A stretch of 64,000 bases of DNA from Syngnathus acus (taxonomy: Eukaryota > Chordata > Actinopteri > Syngnathiformes > Syngnathidae), in NCBI RefSeq assembly GCF_901709675.1, contig NC_051091.1, positions 1,175,967 through 1,239,966 of the forward strand. Direction: 5' to 3'. The translations under genes and the position numbers were made by a program. Below are positions 36,701 to 47,615 of the stretch, one piece after another; the first letter of the stretch is position 1, and every line of letters starts with the position of its first letter. The notes below the pieces were generated by a model. The model was not told the DNA's origin. It did no database searches and saw only the letters and a list, made by a program, of their open reading frames with translations.

Positions 36701-38534
36701 GTGCTACCCAGTTTCCACCGAGCCGCCTATTAGAATTCAAATGAAGAAAATTAAAGAGGTGTCACCAGGGAATGGTGTTTGACTTGATGTGGAATGAACC
36801 TGTTTTGTTTGGCTCTTCCCCTCATTTCTCTGTCAATTCCTCTACTGCCTTTATGACTTGAAGCTTCTTTGTGTTTTATTAGCCTCATATAGGAAGTGTT
36901 CAAATTCTAGTGTCATAATGATAATGGTGGGGAATGATTGTGTTGTGCATGTGCAAAGTCCAAAGTGTCTATTTGATGTCTAACTGTCACCTTATTTGTC
37001 CCTTAGGTGCCGCCGTCAATTTGACTCTGGTGACGCCCGAGAAGGCCATTAAGTTGGCCGCCAATGACTTCTTCCGCCAGCACTTTGCTAAAAATGGGTA
37101 AGCTGTGTCTGTTGTTTGAGCAATGCTCTCTCTCTCTCTCGCTCTTTATTGGAGTTGATTGAGTCTGACTGCTGGTTGCTTGTGTTTGCAGTCAGGGACT
37201 GACTGTGTTCAAAGAGATGCTGGCTGGCTGCGGCGCGGGCATGTGTCAAGTCATTGTCACCACGCCCATGGAAATGCTCAAGATACAGCTGCAGGACGCG
37301 GGCAGACTCGGTAAGCAATCTGTAGGATAAACATTTAAGTTGTTTGGAATCAGTTTGGTGTGATTGATGCGGTGCTCTGTTTTGCTTATTTTGTCGCCGT
37401 AGTTGCCCAGCAACAGAAGCCAGTCATGTTGTCTCCCTCCAAGCTGGTGGCCACCAACACGCTGCTTAGCCGCTCTTACAACTCGGGAACTGTGAGCGCC
37501 ATGGCGACGCCGCGAGCCGTATCGGCCACGCAGATCGCCAGGGAGCTTTTCCGCACGCAGGGCATCCAAGGGCTCTACAAAGGCCTTGGGGCCACGCTCA
37601 TGAGGTAAGACCCCCCCCCCCCCCACCTTCCTCCCCAAACATACTTCAAGTCTAATCAAATGTTGTGTCGCTGCTCTTCAGGGATGTCCCCTTCTCAGTG
37701 GTGTATTTCCCGTTGTTTGCCAACCTGAACAGACTGGGCCAGCCCAGCGCTGAGCAGGCATCGCCCTTTTACTGGGCTTTTTTCTCGGGATGTCTGGCAG
37801 GCTCCATTGCTGCGGTGGCAGTCAACCCCTGTGACGGTGAGGCCTCTGGGTCATGGGCATCATTTTCAAATACTAAAATAGATTGTCTCTAATTGTCTGT
37901 CTTTTGTTGCTTTCCAGTGGTAAAGACCAGACTGCAGTCACTAAATAAAGGCTCGGCTGAGGAGGCTTACAGTGGAGTAGTCGACTGTGTCAGGTGAGAC
38001 TTATTTGCACTCGGGCATAAAAACTGCCACATCTTGATTTCCATGCTGATTGAGAGTAATTAGACCGTAGTAGACAAGTTAAAAGCAGGTCTATCTTGTG
38101 GTGTGGCTTCAGCAGGGAAGCCCAGACTTCCCCATCTCTGCTGGTGCACTTCATTCATACAAAAATGGTCACAAGATACATACAACACATAACACCAGCC
38201 AGCTTTCAATAAGCATCTTGCCTTAAAGCAATTCACATTCCGAGCCACAGATAGTGCAGAACTTCAATATGGCAACCCAAGTGGACACGTACAAAGTTTT
38301 CTGATTTACTCAATAGCAATGGTGGGTGTAATTCATGATTGTTGAAATAACTTGCTCCTGCTTTGTGCCCACAGTAAAATCCTGCACAAGGAGGGACCGT
38401 CCGCCTTCCTGAAAGGCGCCGGCTGCCGGGCCCTGGTCATTGCCCCGCTGTTTGGCATTGCCCAGGTCATGTACTTTGTGGGCGTGGGCGAGTACATCCT
38501 GGACAGCTCCCCTCTCAGTGTCCTTTCACCGTGA
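33716..38534 (+). CDS. Mitochondrial glutamate carrier, SLC25A22/SLC25A18 clade
   Basis: Nine coding exons join in frame (1005 nt, 334 aa; human GC1 323): 33716-33735, 33852-33977, 34274-34329, 37007-37097, 37192-37310, 37403-37604, 37682-37836, 37918-37993, 38375-38534. The threefold mitochondrial-carrier repeat is complete, with signatures [20 protein letters not shown] and PCDVVKTRLQ. The clade-specific stretches [33 protein letters not shown] and [16 protein letters not shown] identify a glutamate/H+ symporter of the inner mitochondrial membrane. The matrix loop between repeats 2 and 3 (exon 6) is longer and more divergent than in GC1, which accounts for the extra length. Teleosts have a related carrier called slc25a55, and this locus may be that gene; the paralogue cannot be fixed by eye, so no symbol is given. 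An ATTAAA signal lies at 39164-39169. Confidence 0.93.
34637..34696. repeat. 30-bp tandem duplication
   Basis: Two adjacent, essentially identical 30-bp copies (unit beginning CAATTTTATAAATATTC) lie in intron 3 of the SLC25 gene. Confidence 0.9.
35936..36117 (-). mobile_element. LINE 3' UTR fragment, inverted copy of the 27300-27475 family
   Basis: The reverse complement of this stretch aligns by eye along its length with the tail of the LINE at 26925-27475. Both share the CCGTAGG/CCGTGGG turn, TTTGTGTGTCTTG, GACAATAAAG and a GACTTTGAC tail. Only the last ~180 bp remain, which fits 5' truncation. Confidence 0.75.
36366..36739 (-). mobile_element. Full-length tRNA-derived SINE with perfect target-site duplication
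   Basis: Read on the minus strand, the element begins at 36728 with a tRNA-like head: an A-box-like GGAAACTGGGTAGCACG (36700-36716) and a B box GGTTCGATTCC (36664-36674), at tRNA-like spacing. A ~250-bp body follows, and the 3' tail is GGAT-type repeats near 36377-36395. Perfect 11-bp direct repeats ATTAGAATTCA flank it at 36366-36376 and 36729-36739. The body is of a type very common in teleost genomes, and its ATCC tail suggests mobilisation by an RTE-type LINE (inference). Diverged body copies occur at 25086-25290 and perhaps 39357-39425. Confidence 0.9.
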
Positions 38535-39190
38535 GAGGTTGCCGCCACGCGCTCAGGGGGACCACTCGAAGCCAAGAAGGATGGCCAGAACTGGCAGCTA
38601 CGTTCCGTTTACATCCATGCTCGGAGGGAGGAGGAAGAAGAGTTGTGGAGCACTTGAAACACTTTTCGTGGCTTAAATCACACTCGGCCTTGTCCCGCGT
38701 TTGCACTTTGACAGACCATCATCGTCCTTACGAAGCGCCAGATTGGCCATGTTACTCCTTTTTTTGGGTCCGTTAGCTCCTTTTTTTTTTCTCTCTCTAC
38801 ATCGGTGATGGTGTGAGGAGCTCAGAAAGGCACAGCTATTTTATTTTCAATGTTTTTCAGTTTCTGTATGTTACACAGTTACTGTTGCTGTGAGTCAAGG
38901 TCTTTCCGATCTTCCTAGACATGAATTTGTAACCAGTTTGTCACCACCACTTGACTGTGAATCTCCATGCACATTGTGTGTCAGTTAATATTTGTTTTGT
39001 TCACAGTCTGTTCATTTCAATATGCGTTTACATGAAATTGCATCCATTCATTTACTTACGAATTGACATGAATTTCCATCCTGCAGCTATGCCTTTGAGT
39101 GAAAAAAAAATTACTCTGTACAAGCAACTTTTTTGTACTGTGTATGACTGTACACACTCGACACATTAAACAATGCAATTTACTCTCTTT
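38535..39190 (+). other. SLC25 carrier 3' UTR
   Basis: Unique sequence runs from the TGA at 38532-38534 to an ATTAAA at 39164-39169. Downstream, 39190-39429 holds AT-rich DNA with a small SINE-body remnant at about 39357-39425. Confidence 0.65.
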
Positions 39191-39811
39191 GTTGTTTCAT
39201 TTATTCCAACGATAGCACACAAGTACGATGCATTACATTCACAATTGTAGTACTTCATAAACTTTTAAAAAGGTTGTTAAAATATCCACTGTGCTTTAAA
39301 AGTACAAAGATTTGTTGGTGATTAATTGTATTAAAATAAACACATTTGAATCCGTTTTAAAGATCGAGCTGGATCCTATCCCAGCTGACTGAGTAGAAGT
39401 AGCATAGAAGTTGCAGGGCACACACAAGTTAGTGTTGGCTCGTGAGTGAACGATTCATCAAAAGAACGAATCGTTTCAGTGAACATGAGTGAAGGATCAC
39501 TTCCTGAAGTTCTTCCTTCTTTTTTCACTTCATATGACTTCAACCAACATGCAATGACGTAACTTATCCTACACCCTAGGTGTCGGTAATGCGCATTGAA
39601 GCTGGTGCCACCTCGACGTAAAACAAAACTAAGAAAAAAAAATGACGTAACTTCCCGTTCACGAACGCGTCATTGAATTGCATTTCCCGCCCTTATTAGG
39701 TACACCTGAAAATGGCGGTGTACCTAATGGAGTGTTCGAGTGACGTCACAGATCAAACAGCCAATCAGAAAGTGGGGGTGAGGGCGGGTGTGGCACTTTT
39801 CACTTAAACCA

Positions 39812-41160
39812 GGGGTGTCGACCTCCAGTCCTCGAGGGGCCGCGTTCCAATAGGTTTTCCAAGTTACCCTCGTTAAACACACCTGCGTGAAAAGATTTTG
39901 GTCATTTCACGTTCTGCAGGAGCTAAAACTTTTCACGCAGGTGCACTTAACGAGGGAATCACACGGACACTCCATTAGGTACACCGCCATTTTCAAGTGT
40001 ACCTAATAACAGGCCACTTTATTAGGGAAATATCATGGTCAAAGGTCACAGGTGTCAAGCTCTAGTCCTCGGGGCCGCGTTCCAATATGTTTTCCAAGTT
40101 ACCCTCGTTAAACACACCTGCGTGAAAAGATTTTGGTCATTTCACGTTCTGCAGGAGCTAAAACTTTTCACGCAGGTGCGCTTAACGAGGGAATCACACA
40201 GACACTCCATTAGGTACACCGCCATTTTCAAGTGTACCTAATAACAGGCCACTTTATTAGGGAAATATCATGGTCAAAGGTCACAGGTGTCAAGCTCTAG
40301 TCCTCGGGGCCGCGTTCCAACATGTTTTCCAAGTTACCCTCGTTAAACACACCTGCGTGAAAAGATTTTGGTCATTTCACGTTCTGCAGGAGCTAAAACT
40401 TTTCACGCAGGTGCGCTTAACGAGGGAATCACACGGACACTCCATTAGGTACACCGCCATTTTCAAGTGTACCTAATAACAGGCCACTTTATTAGGGAAA
40501 TATCATGGTCAAAGGTCACAGGTGTCAAGCTCTAGTCCTCGGGGCCGCGTTCCAATATGTTTTCCAAGATTCCCCTCGTTAAGCGCACCTGCGTGAAAAG
40601 TTTTTGGTCACTTTCACGTTCTGCAGGAGCTAAAACTTTTCACGCAGGTGCGCTTAACGAGGGAATCACACGGACACTCCATTAGGTACACCGCCATTTT
40701 CAAGTGTACCTAATAACAGGCCACTTTATTAGGGAAACATCATGGTCAAAGGTCACAGGTGTCAAGCTCTAGTCCTCGGGGCCGCGTTCCAACATGTTTT
40801 CCAAGTGACCCTCGTTAAGCGCACCTGCGTGAAAACATTTAGCTCCTTTCACGTTCCGCAGGAGCTAAAACTTTTCACGCAGGTGCGCTTAACGAGGGAA
40901 TCACACGGACACTCCATTAGGTACACCGCCATTTTCAAGTGTACCTAATAACAGGCCACTTTATTAGGGAAACATCATGGTCAAAGGTCACAGGTGTCAA
41001 GCTCTAGTCCTCGGGGCCGCGTTCCAACATGTTTTCCAAGTGACCCTCGTTAAGCGCACCTGCGTGAAAAGTTTTAGCTCCTTTCACGTTCCGCAGGAGC
41101 TAAAACTTTTCACGCAGGTGCGCTTAACGAGGGAATCACACGGACACTCCATTAGGTACC
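39812..41160. repeat. 235-bp tandem array of hairpin units
   Basis: A leading partial unit (from about 39812) precedes units starting at 40035, 40270, 40506, 40742 and 40977 (periods 235, 236, 236, 235). The last is cut at about 41160. Each unit holds a long inverted repeat centred on CGCAGG/CCTGCG and a small hairpin with 10-bp arms TTAGGTACAC/GTGTACCTAA. The recurring 68-residue open frames across units reflect only the repetition. Confidence 0.95.
41044..41133. repeat. 38-bp perfect inverted repeat, 14-nt loop
   Basis: In the last array unit, 41044-41081 and 41096-41133 are exact reverse complements, separated by 41082-41095. Earlier units have shorter or mismatched versions of the same arms. 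Confidence 0.95.
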
Positions 41161-41490
41161 TAATAAAGTGGCCTGTTATTAGGTACACTTGAAAATGGCG
41201 GTGTACCTAATGGCGTGTCCGAGTGACGTCACAGATCAAACAGCCAATCAGGAGGTGGGGGTGAGGGCGGGTGTGGCATTTTCACTTTCAGTTAAGCTTT
41301 GACCATGATTTTTCCCTAATGAAGTGGTCTGTTATTAGGTACACCACACGAGGTAAAAAAAAAAAAATGAATAAATAATTAAGAAAGTGTTCGGTGTTCG
41401 ATTCGGTGAACGATTCTTTTGAACGAATCTTTTGAGTGAACTGATTCTAAAGATTCAGTTCACTTAAAAGAACTGGCATGCACATCACTA

Positions 41491-41873
41491 GTACAAGTTC
41501 ACATGCATGATTTTGTAAGTTAGGAGATGGCCGAGCAGTAATAGTCACGCAAGCATGGGAGAAGAGGCAAACTTGACATTCAAATCCAGTACTTGAAAAC
41601 ATGCGAACCACATTTAGATCACATGTAATAAAGGAAAACGTTAGCTGCACAAGGCTTGTCCAGTAGGCACGTATAGTATGTAGTACATTCGACAAAAGGT
41701 CAGCTTTACAAAAAGGCAGGCTAGTCCTCCAAAACAGAGCATGCAACGATGCACTCATATTTACAGCAAAAACGTCACAGAAGCGTGCCACAGGCAGACA
41801 GCATGTGTTAGTATATGCAGAGGTATGGTGAGGAGAGGAGAGGAGAGGAGGGATCCATCCTATGGCTCGACTA
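41491..41873 (-). other. tspan2 3' UTR region
   Basis: This is unique sequence between the tspan2 stop and the transposon. An AGGAG pentamer run lies at about 41830-41851. No clear minus-strand AATAAA was found, so the transcript end is unknown and may reach into the transposon. Confidence 0.5.
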
Positions 41874-44800
41874 CTATATGACTTCCCTGCCGTTCCGGAT
41901 GGCACAACACAGCACCATGCTGAAGATCATCCCTAAAATCTGAAATGACACACATACATAAACGCTTATTAAAATGTCCAACGGTGCATTCAATGACGCA
42001 GTCATGACACACACACACCATTACTCCTCCAATGCCGATCCCGATGTAGGCGATGACGTGCAGCTTGTCGTTGAAGAAATCTGTGATGGCGCTCAGACAG
42101 TCCTGGAATGACATTGGACACTCATTAGGTACATCTGGTATCACCTCCTCACACGTTTCAATCCAAGGGCGCCATCTTGTGGACACAATCATAGTCACTG
42201 GACTTTACCTTGGTCTCCTCTGGGGCGTCAGCACACAGGTCAGATGTAGAAGCTGGTGTCGAACCCCCACAGCAGTTGAGCTGCAAATCAAAATGTTTTT
42301 TTTCTATCAATTTAAATGGATAAAACTTGGAAATGATAATGACTCACAGTTTTGTGGTAAATGTGCGCGACGGCAGTTGCGTTGGAATTGGACGCCGCGT
42401 CACCGATGGAGCTGCTGTAGAATTTCTGCACTTCCTCCACAATCTGGTGAAATTTATGCTGGTTAATGTTCATTCTTTTGACGTATTCCCAATAGCTTTT
42501 GCTATTTTTGTGTACCTGCTCTTTGTTGATGAATCCAAACACGCCCGCTGCAATCTCTGCAGCGAAAATGATCAACAGGCAGGCAAAGAACTGCAAAAGA
42601 GACCATTAAAAAACATTTGCATTTATAGTTGTGTTCCCTTTAATTCTGTCACTGTGAAAATAAACATTCCTAAAAATGAATGATTACAAGTTAAATACAA
42701 CTGATGTGCACTTAACAATTTAAAACTAAAAGTTCAACCCCCCTTGATGCAAAGTTTAAAGAATGAATTCAGTTATCCTTTGCATACCACTAGGGGGGCC
42801 CGGGCCTTGCGATTAAACTTACCGAGGCGAGAAGACACTGAGACTCCCTAACGGCTCCAAAACAACCAAAGAAGCCGACGAGCATCATTAAACTACCAGC
42901 GCCCAGAAGAATGTAGACAGCTGCAGGATAACACAAGAACACACAAGTGGCGTGATTGATAAACAATTCGATGACACAAAGCAAAAATAATTGAAATATA
43001 ATTGATAGAAAAACTGTCTCTCAGTATAAAAATAATTCTTTAAAAACAACTGTGTTGTGAAGTACATCAAGAAACATGTATTGCTCAAAGAGCCCATGAG
43101 AAAGCAAAGAATCAATACTAGATGTTTGGAATCGACGCGAGACCGATACTCACATTAGGATCGATCGATACTCGGAATGATCTGCACAGGCCCTACTGTT
43201 AGATGCCGTGTTATTTTAGCTTAGCATCATTAGGCTTTCTGCTGAGATGTCGTCACCTTCTCAGTGACTCCCTCAGGGCAGCACACGCTACGGGTGTCGC
43301 AAATTTAATGAAGCCACGCGGGAGAGCAGCAAGCTGTTGTTTTTCCGAAACAAAAGAGTGGACTGAGGAGAACTAAACAAGCAGGGGATGCTTGCTAAAT
43401 GATACAGTAAGCACCAATCGTAACCACAGAATTCAACGTGGCAGGCGTATGCGTTCCATACAGAACATTTTAGTTGGATATTGAGTGTTATTTTCTACAA
43501 AAATGAAAATGATTATTAACAGTGCTAAATGTGCTATCCTTCCATCTGTCACTTTCTCCTGATATTTGCCCCTCCTAAAGTGCTTCCAGGAGGGGCCCTG
43601 GGCGGGTGGGGCATGTCATGTGACACACACACACACACGCTCACACACACACAAGGAGAAAGAATGGGCCTCATTCTCAGCATCTGCACCCACCCACACC
43701 TTAGCCACAGAAAGGCTTTTTATTTCATAATGCTCTACATTGAAGGTGATGTATTTATTGTGTGACATCTCGGAGGCATTTAGCAGCCATTTGTGGGGAA
43801 TCAAATCAGAAACCCAATGGCGTACTGTGCATTATAATCTGAAGCTATATTGCTTATCTATCCATGGAGCATTGAGCTCTCTCTTTCTTTCCTTCTCTCT
43901 CACTGGTATGCTAGCTAATGAATAAAAGTGTTCATATGAATGTGTCCATTTTAGATGGGTGGTGTTGATGTTTTAGAATTTGCTGCCATCTTGTGGCATC
44001 TATTCAAGATGACAATTAGATTCTTGCTTTGCTATTCCTTTTGAGCTTGGGACTGTGTTCTCATTTTTTTGTCGCATGATGTACTACTATGTGAAACCAT
44101 TTCAAGCAATAGTACATACCGATGAAGAAAGTGTCAGGGGCATCGTTGCCTGTCAGCAGCTCCACCGTTTCTGGATCAAACCGGAGCCAAAGTCCCACGG
44201 CCAGAACCAACAAGCCGGATAACTGAGGGGGCAGAATGTCACAAGTACGGCAGTGATGAAATGATGCCAGCACGATGGGTTTTCAACTTTATCTGATTCA
44301 AGATGGCACAAGAAGCGCTGCTCAGTGTTGGCGATTCCTCTTCACTTTTCTACCAGCAACGAAGTGCTCTTCAAATAGCTCGGTACTTGTAGCAGTGGTC
44401 AAATTGCTAGTCACAGCACTCTTCAAGCTCGTGGGGATGATTACATCCTAATTCTCAATTCCTAAATCCTTATTCAGTGCAAGAACCGTGACGATTGTCT
44501 ACATTGTCCACTTGAGATCAATTTAACTTGACTTTAGTCTGAGGCTTTTGAGATACGAGCTATTGTTCTTATTTGTTTTGACTTGCGAGCAAAAATTCAT
44601 GGTACAACTACTGTATGATGGCCGTAAACACAAATTAAATTCCCTATGGTGCACTGGAGCCATGCAGGTATTTTCTAGGGGATAATGATGTAAACGACCC
44701 TGTTGCCCCCCCCAAACACACACACACACACGATCCGCCTCTTTTGGCCGGCGCCGCCGCAAGAGCTGTCGGTCCCACGGGCTCATTGCAACAAAGAGCC

Positions 44801-46006
44801 GCTGTCTCCTTTTATGACACACACAAGTGGTCATTGGTCAGAGCAGCCTTGGGTGATTGGGAGTGCCTCAATCGGACTATAACGCTCTCCACTCCATCAC
44901 TGACGTAATTGAGAGCCTTCACAATGATAATATTGCTCACTTTTGGTATTCATTATGATGATGAGAGCAACGAGAACATTCTAAGAACTTTATACGATTG
45001 TACTTTATAAAAACGCAAAGCAATAATTCTCAACTGGTGCATTTTTGAAAACAGTAAGGTCATGTTATTGCCCTCTTGTCACTAGCTACTTTGTAAACAA
45101 ATACAACAGAGTAGCTCAGCCTTTGGCTATAGTGACTGTCATAACTAGCAATATTCTTTTGGTGCTTTGTCAGACTCATATGTTGTTGGTTTTTCATTTA
45201 TAAAATCAGTCTTTGGAGGACTTTTGAAGAAAATGGCTCCGGGTGGTGAAAATGTAGTATTGTGGTACTAGGTTGCTTCAATGACCTAAGTCCTATTATC
45301 TGATCCGACCTCAAGAAGTGAGACAGACCAAAACAAACGAGCCGAAAAGCAGATTAACCATGTCTCCTGCAGGAATGTCATTTAAGAAAAAAAAAAAAAA
45401 AAAACACCAACAGCAAAAGTTTTAAATTCAATTGCATGATATAGGTTGTTCAAACTTTTGGAAAATTAATGCAATATTTGTTTACGGTAAGAAAAGGAAA
45501 AAATAACACCCCCCAGCATGAATTATTATTATTATTATGGATTCCCCCCCCCCCCCCCCCTAGTTTTCACAAAGAACTTATATTTATAATAACACAACGG
45601 GATGTTCGAGGAGTGAGTGACCACATAAGTTGCATTAATTGTCTAATATATTGTAAATATATGATTGTTTTGGGTTGGAGGTGGGCTGAGCTGCTTCTAT
45701 GCAGCATCAACATTATGCATTGTGTCGACTGTAAACAACATCGTGCACCGCTAGCTCTTTTGGAAATGACACAATAAAGCCTTACCATGACCATCTCCCA
45801 TTCAAACACACAGATTGAAGCATGCAACTCATTCCCAGGGGACAACTTTGAACGATCCAAAAAAAAAAAAAAAAAAAAGGAATGATGTCATTTCAATCAA
45901 TGCCCGCTCCCGCCCACGGTGGTGGAAATGGACTCACCCAAAAGATGAAGTTGAACACGAACAGCAGATATTTCACGCATTTCATCCCCCCGTGCACTTT
46001 GCTCAT
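41874..46006 (-). CDS. tspan2: Tetraspanin-2
   Basis: Eight coding exons on the minus strand join in frame (663 nt, 220 aa; human 221): 45938-46006, 44120-44222, 42823-42920, 42516-42590, 42348-42443, 42209-42280, 42019-42102, 41874-41939. Four membrane segments are evident: [12 protein letters not shown] onwards; [36 protein letters not shown]; and [18 protein letters not shown]. The large extracellular loop has the CCG motif (C150-C151-G152) plus two further cysteines and an NAT sequon (N136). The end RNGREVI resembles human RNSRDVI. Tetraspanins organise membrane microdomains; TSPAN2 is known from oligodendrocytes and other neural cells. The gene lies just upstream of ngf in the same orientation as in mammals. 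The ATG has A at -3. Confidence 0.96.
42921..44119 (-). other. tspan2 intron 2
   Basis: About 1.2 kb with a CA-rich run at 43622-43653 and otherwise unique sequence. No exon or element is recognised. Confidence 0.6.
44223..45937 (-). other. tspan2 intron 1
   Basis: About 1.7 kb with homopolymer runs (A at about 45388-45404, C at about 45545-45560, A at about 45860-45878) and a short CA run near 44717-44731. No exon or element is recognised. Confidence 0.6.
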
Positions 46007-46079
46007 GATTGCCACCTGATTGGAGCCGAGTCGTAATGATGAGCCTCTTTTGACGCAAATAGATAACAAAACAGTACTC

Positions 46080-46225
46080 GCAGATGTGCGCGCTTCGTTC
46101 TGATCGTGCACGTTCACGTCGTCGCGACCACGGCGGACAAGGGAGCAAGCGAGCGAGCGCGCGCGCGCATCCAAAAACATGCGCGTAAGCGAGACGCAGC
46201 CTGGCCCCGCCCATCTTCCCTGCGC
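46080..46225 (-). promoter_or_regulatory. CpG-island promoter of tspan2
   Basis: CpG density is high just 5' of the tspan2 start codon, including a GCGCGCGCGC run near 46159 and a GC box CCCCGCCC at 46205-46212. This fits a TATA-less tspan2 promoter; the start site is inferred. Confidence 0.55.
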
Positions 46226-46229
46226 ATCT

Positions 46230-47615
46230 CTTGTGTGTGTGTACCCACAATCAAACACTATCATGTTGTTAGATGAGAAAAACCGTCTATATAGTATTGG
46301 ACTTTATTCTACTCTACACCATCACGAAGTAAAAACATAATTCCTTAGAATGAAGAAAACAGCTGGTGCATATGGACGGAACGCTTCATTGTCAGATACA
46401 AAATGATTGATAACTAATCAGATGTTTATTTTACGATTGGCTTTGTGACGCAATATCAGCACGGGCAGAACTGGAGAGGTAACACTGGCTTGTGCAAAGA
46501 AGCGTTATTACTCCGTTTCCACTCTAGAGGTCAGTGTTGCAAAGGAATTGACTATACAAAACCAGTAGCAAACAAAAAGAATTCTTGTTATGACTAGAGA
46601 CGCAAAACAAAAAGCAGCATTTTTTTTTTGGTTTTACTATCTCTCATGGATATTGTTTTAGCTGCAATAGAAATCTTGACACGCTCAAAACTAATAAAAA
46701 ACCTAATTGACACTGGACAAGCTGGAAATCACTCCTATAATAATATTAAAAATATGTTTAATCATTTCCTACCTACCACAGCCAGAGCTGTAATTTATGG
46801 GAAAACTTATTCTGATGCTCCAGAAGAATGGAAAAATGTCAAAATTGCAGTAAATTGAAGCCATATGTCCCCCTTTTGCTCCAAAGCAACTTTGATGCCA
46901 GTGCAATTGAATACAATGTATAATATACATGTTTAATAAATAATAAACACTATATTTAACATGTTTTCCTCATATCAGACCTGGGTCAAGTAACAAAAAA
47001 CAAGACACTTGCAGTATGCTTGTGTTATTGTGTCGAGGCTGTGCTGTCTGCTTGGCTGCCTGTATGACAAGTTCAAACCTGCTGTTCCCGAGGATAGTCT
47101 CTTCTCTTTGGCTGCATTTTGTTTTACACTCTGCGTCATTCAATTATTCGGAACCATTTTCATACACAGCCGGCAGATCGAATGGCATTTGAAATGTTTG
47201 CATAATCGCAATCTCTCAGTATGTAGATTTCCTTGGCCAATTCTTTTCCTTCCTTTTGAACAGAGAAGTCAATTTATCACCCTGCAGTGTGTTTCTATTT
47301 TTTCTGAAATATTCTTGCTACAGTACGGATGCCAGAGGGCACATATTGTGCACGAGCGACGCTTATGACACAAATACGTAGATCTTTGGAGTACCTCTCC
47401 ACTCACCAAGCCTAAAATTGAACAACCCAGTGAGTGATCTGAAGATTTTTTGCAAGTGTCTGTTTGAATGAGCCATCGTAAATTTTGCAAAATTTCGACG
47501 GGTCGGGAATCCGTTTTTGACCCAGGCCTGCCGTTATACGCATTTCATGCAGTCTCTGAAATTTGGCAAAATACTAATAATTTACTCTGTGCAGAAGTCC
47601 TTTCTTTTGGCCTGG
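46230..47615. other. ngf 3' UTR and ngf-tspan2 intergenic region
   Basis: The ngf 3' UTR must begin at 47615 and run leftwards. A minus-strand ATTAAA occurs near 46929-46934. A 76-residue plus-strand frame at 46628-46858 has no recognisable homology. Nothing else is seen. Confidence 0.5.

Larger units (their letters stand above)
34330..37006 (+). other. SLC25 carrier intron 3
   Basis: At 2.7 kb this is the largest intron of the gene. It has taken in a LINE 3' end and a SINE (listed separately), a 30-bp tandem duplication, and a near-duplicate pair of about 35 bp at 35737-35770 and 35785-35821. No exon is missing here, because the flanking exons join cleanly (phase 1 to phase 1). Confidence 0.8.
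39430..41490. mobile_element. Non-autonomous hAT-like DNA transposon with internal tandem array
   Basis: The ends read TAGTGTTG at 39430 and CATCACTA at 41490, so the outer 8 bp are inverted with one mismatch. Subterminal AACGATTC/GAACGAATC and GTTCACT motifs recur at both ends. Flanking octamers ACACAAGT (39422-39429) and GTACAAGT (41491-41498) agree at 6 of 8 positions, the size of a hAT target duplication. Inside are two direct copies of a ~113-bp module (39693-39805 and 41176-41290) around an array of 235-bp units. No transposase frame is present. hAT membership is inferred from the end motif and duplication length. Confidence 0.7.

Noticed and set aside
36664-36716. A box and B box suggesting a tRNA gene
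   Set aside because: The tRNA-like head runs into a SINE body with ATCC tail and target duplications, and has no cloverleaf-closing acceptor stem.
39812-41160. Regularly spaced repeats suggesting a CRISPR-like array
   Set aside because: The whole 235-bp unit is repeated with no unique spacers, inside a vertebrate genome and a transposon.
40035-41192. Four to five near-identical 68-71 residue plus-strand open frames
   Set aside because: They are copies of one frame in the 235-bp tandem units. No start context, homology or constraint is seen, and the unit is hairpin DNA of a transposon.
46628-46858. 76-residue plus-strand frame between tspan2 and ngf
   Set aside because: It is AT-rich, has no recognisable family, and no splice or promoter context; probably chance.
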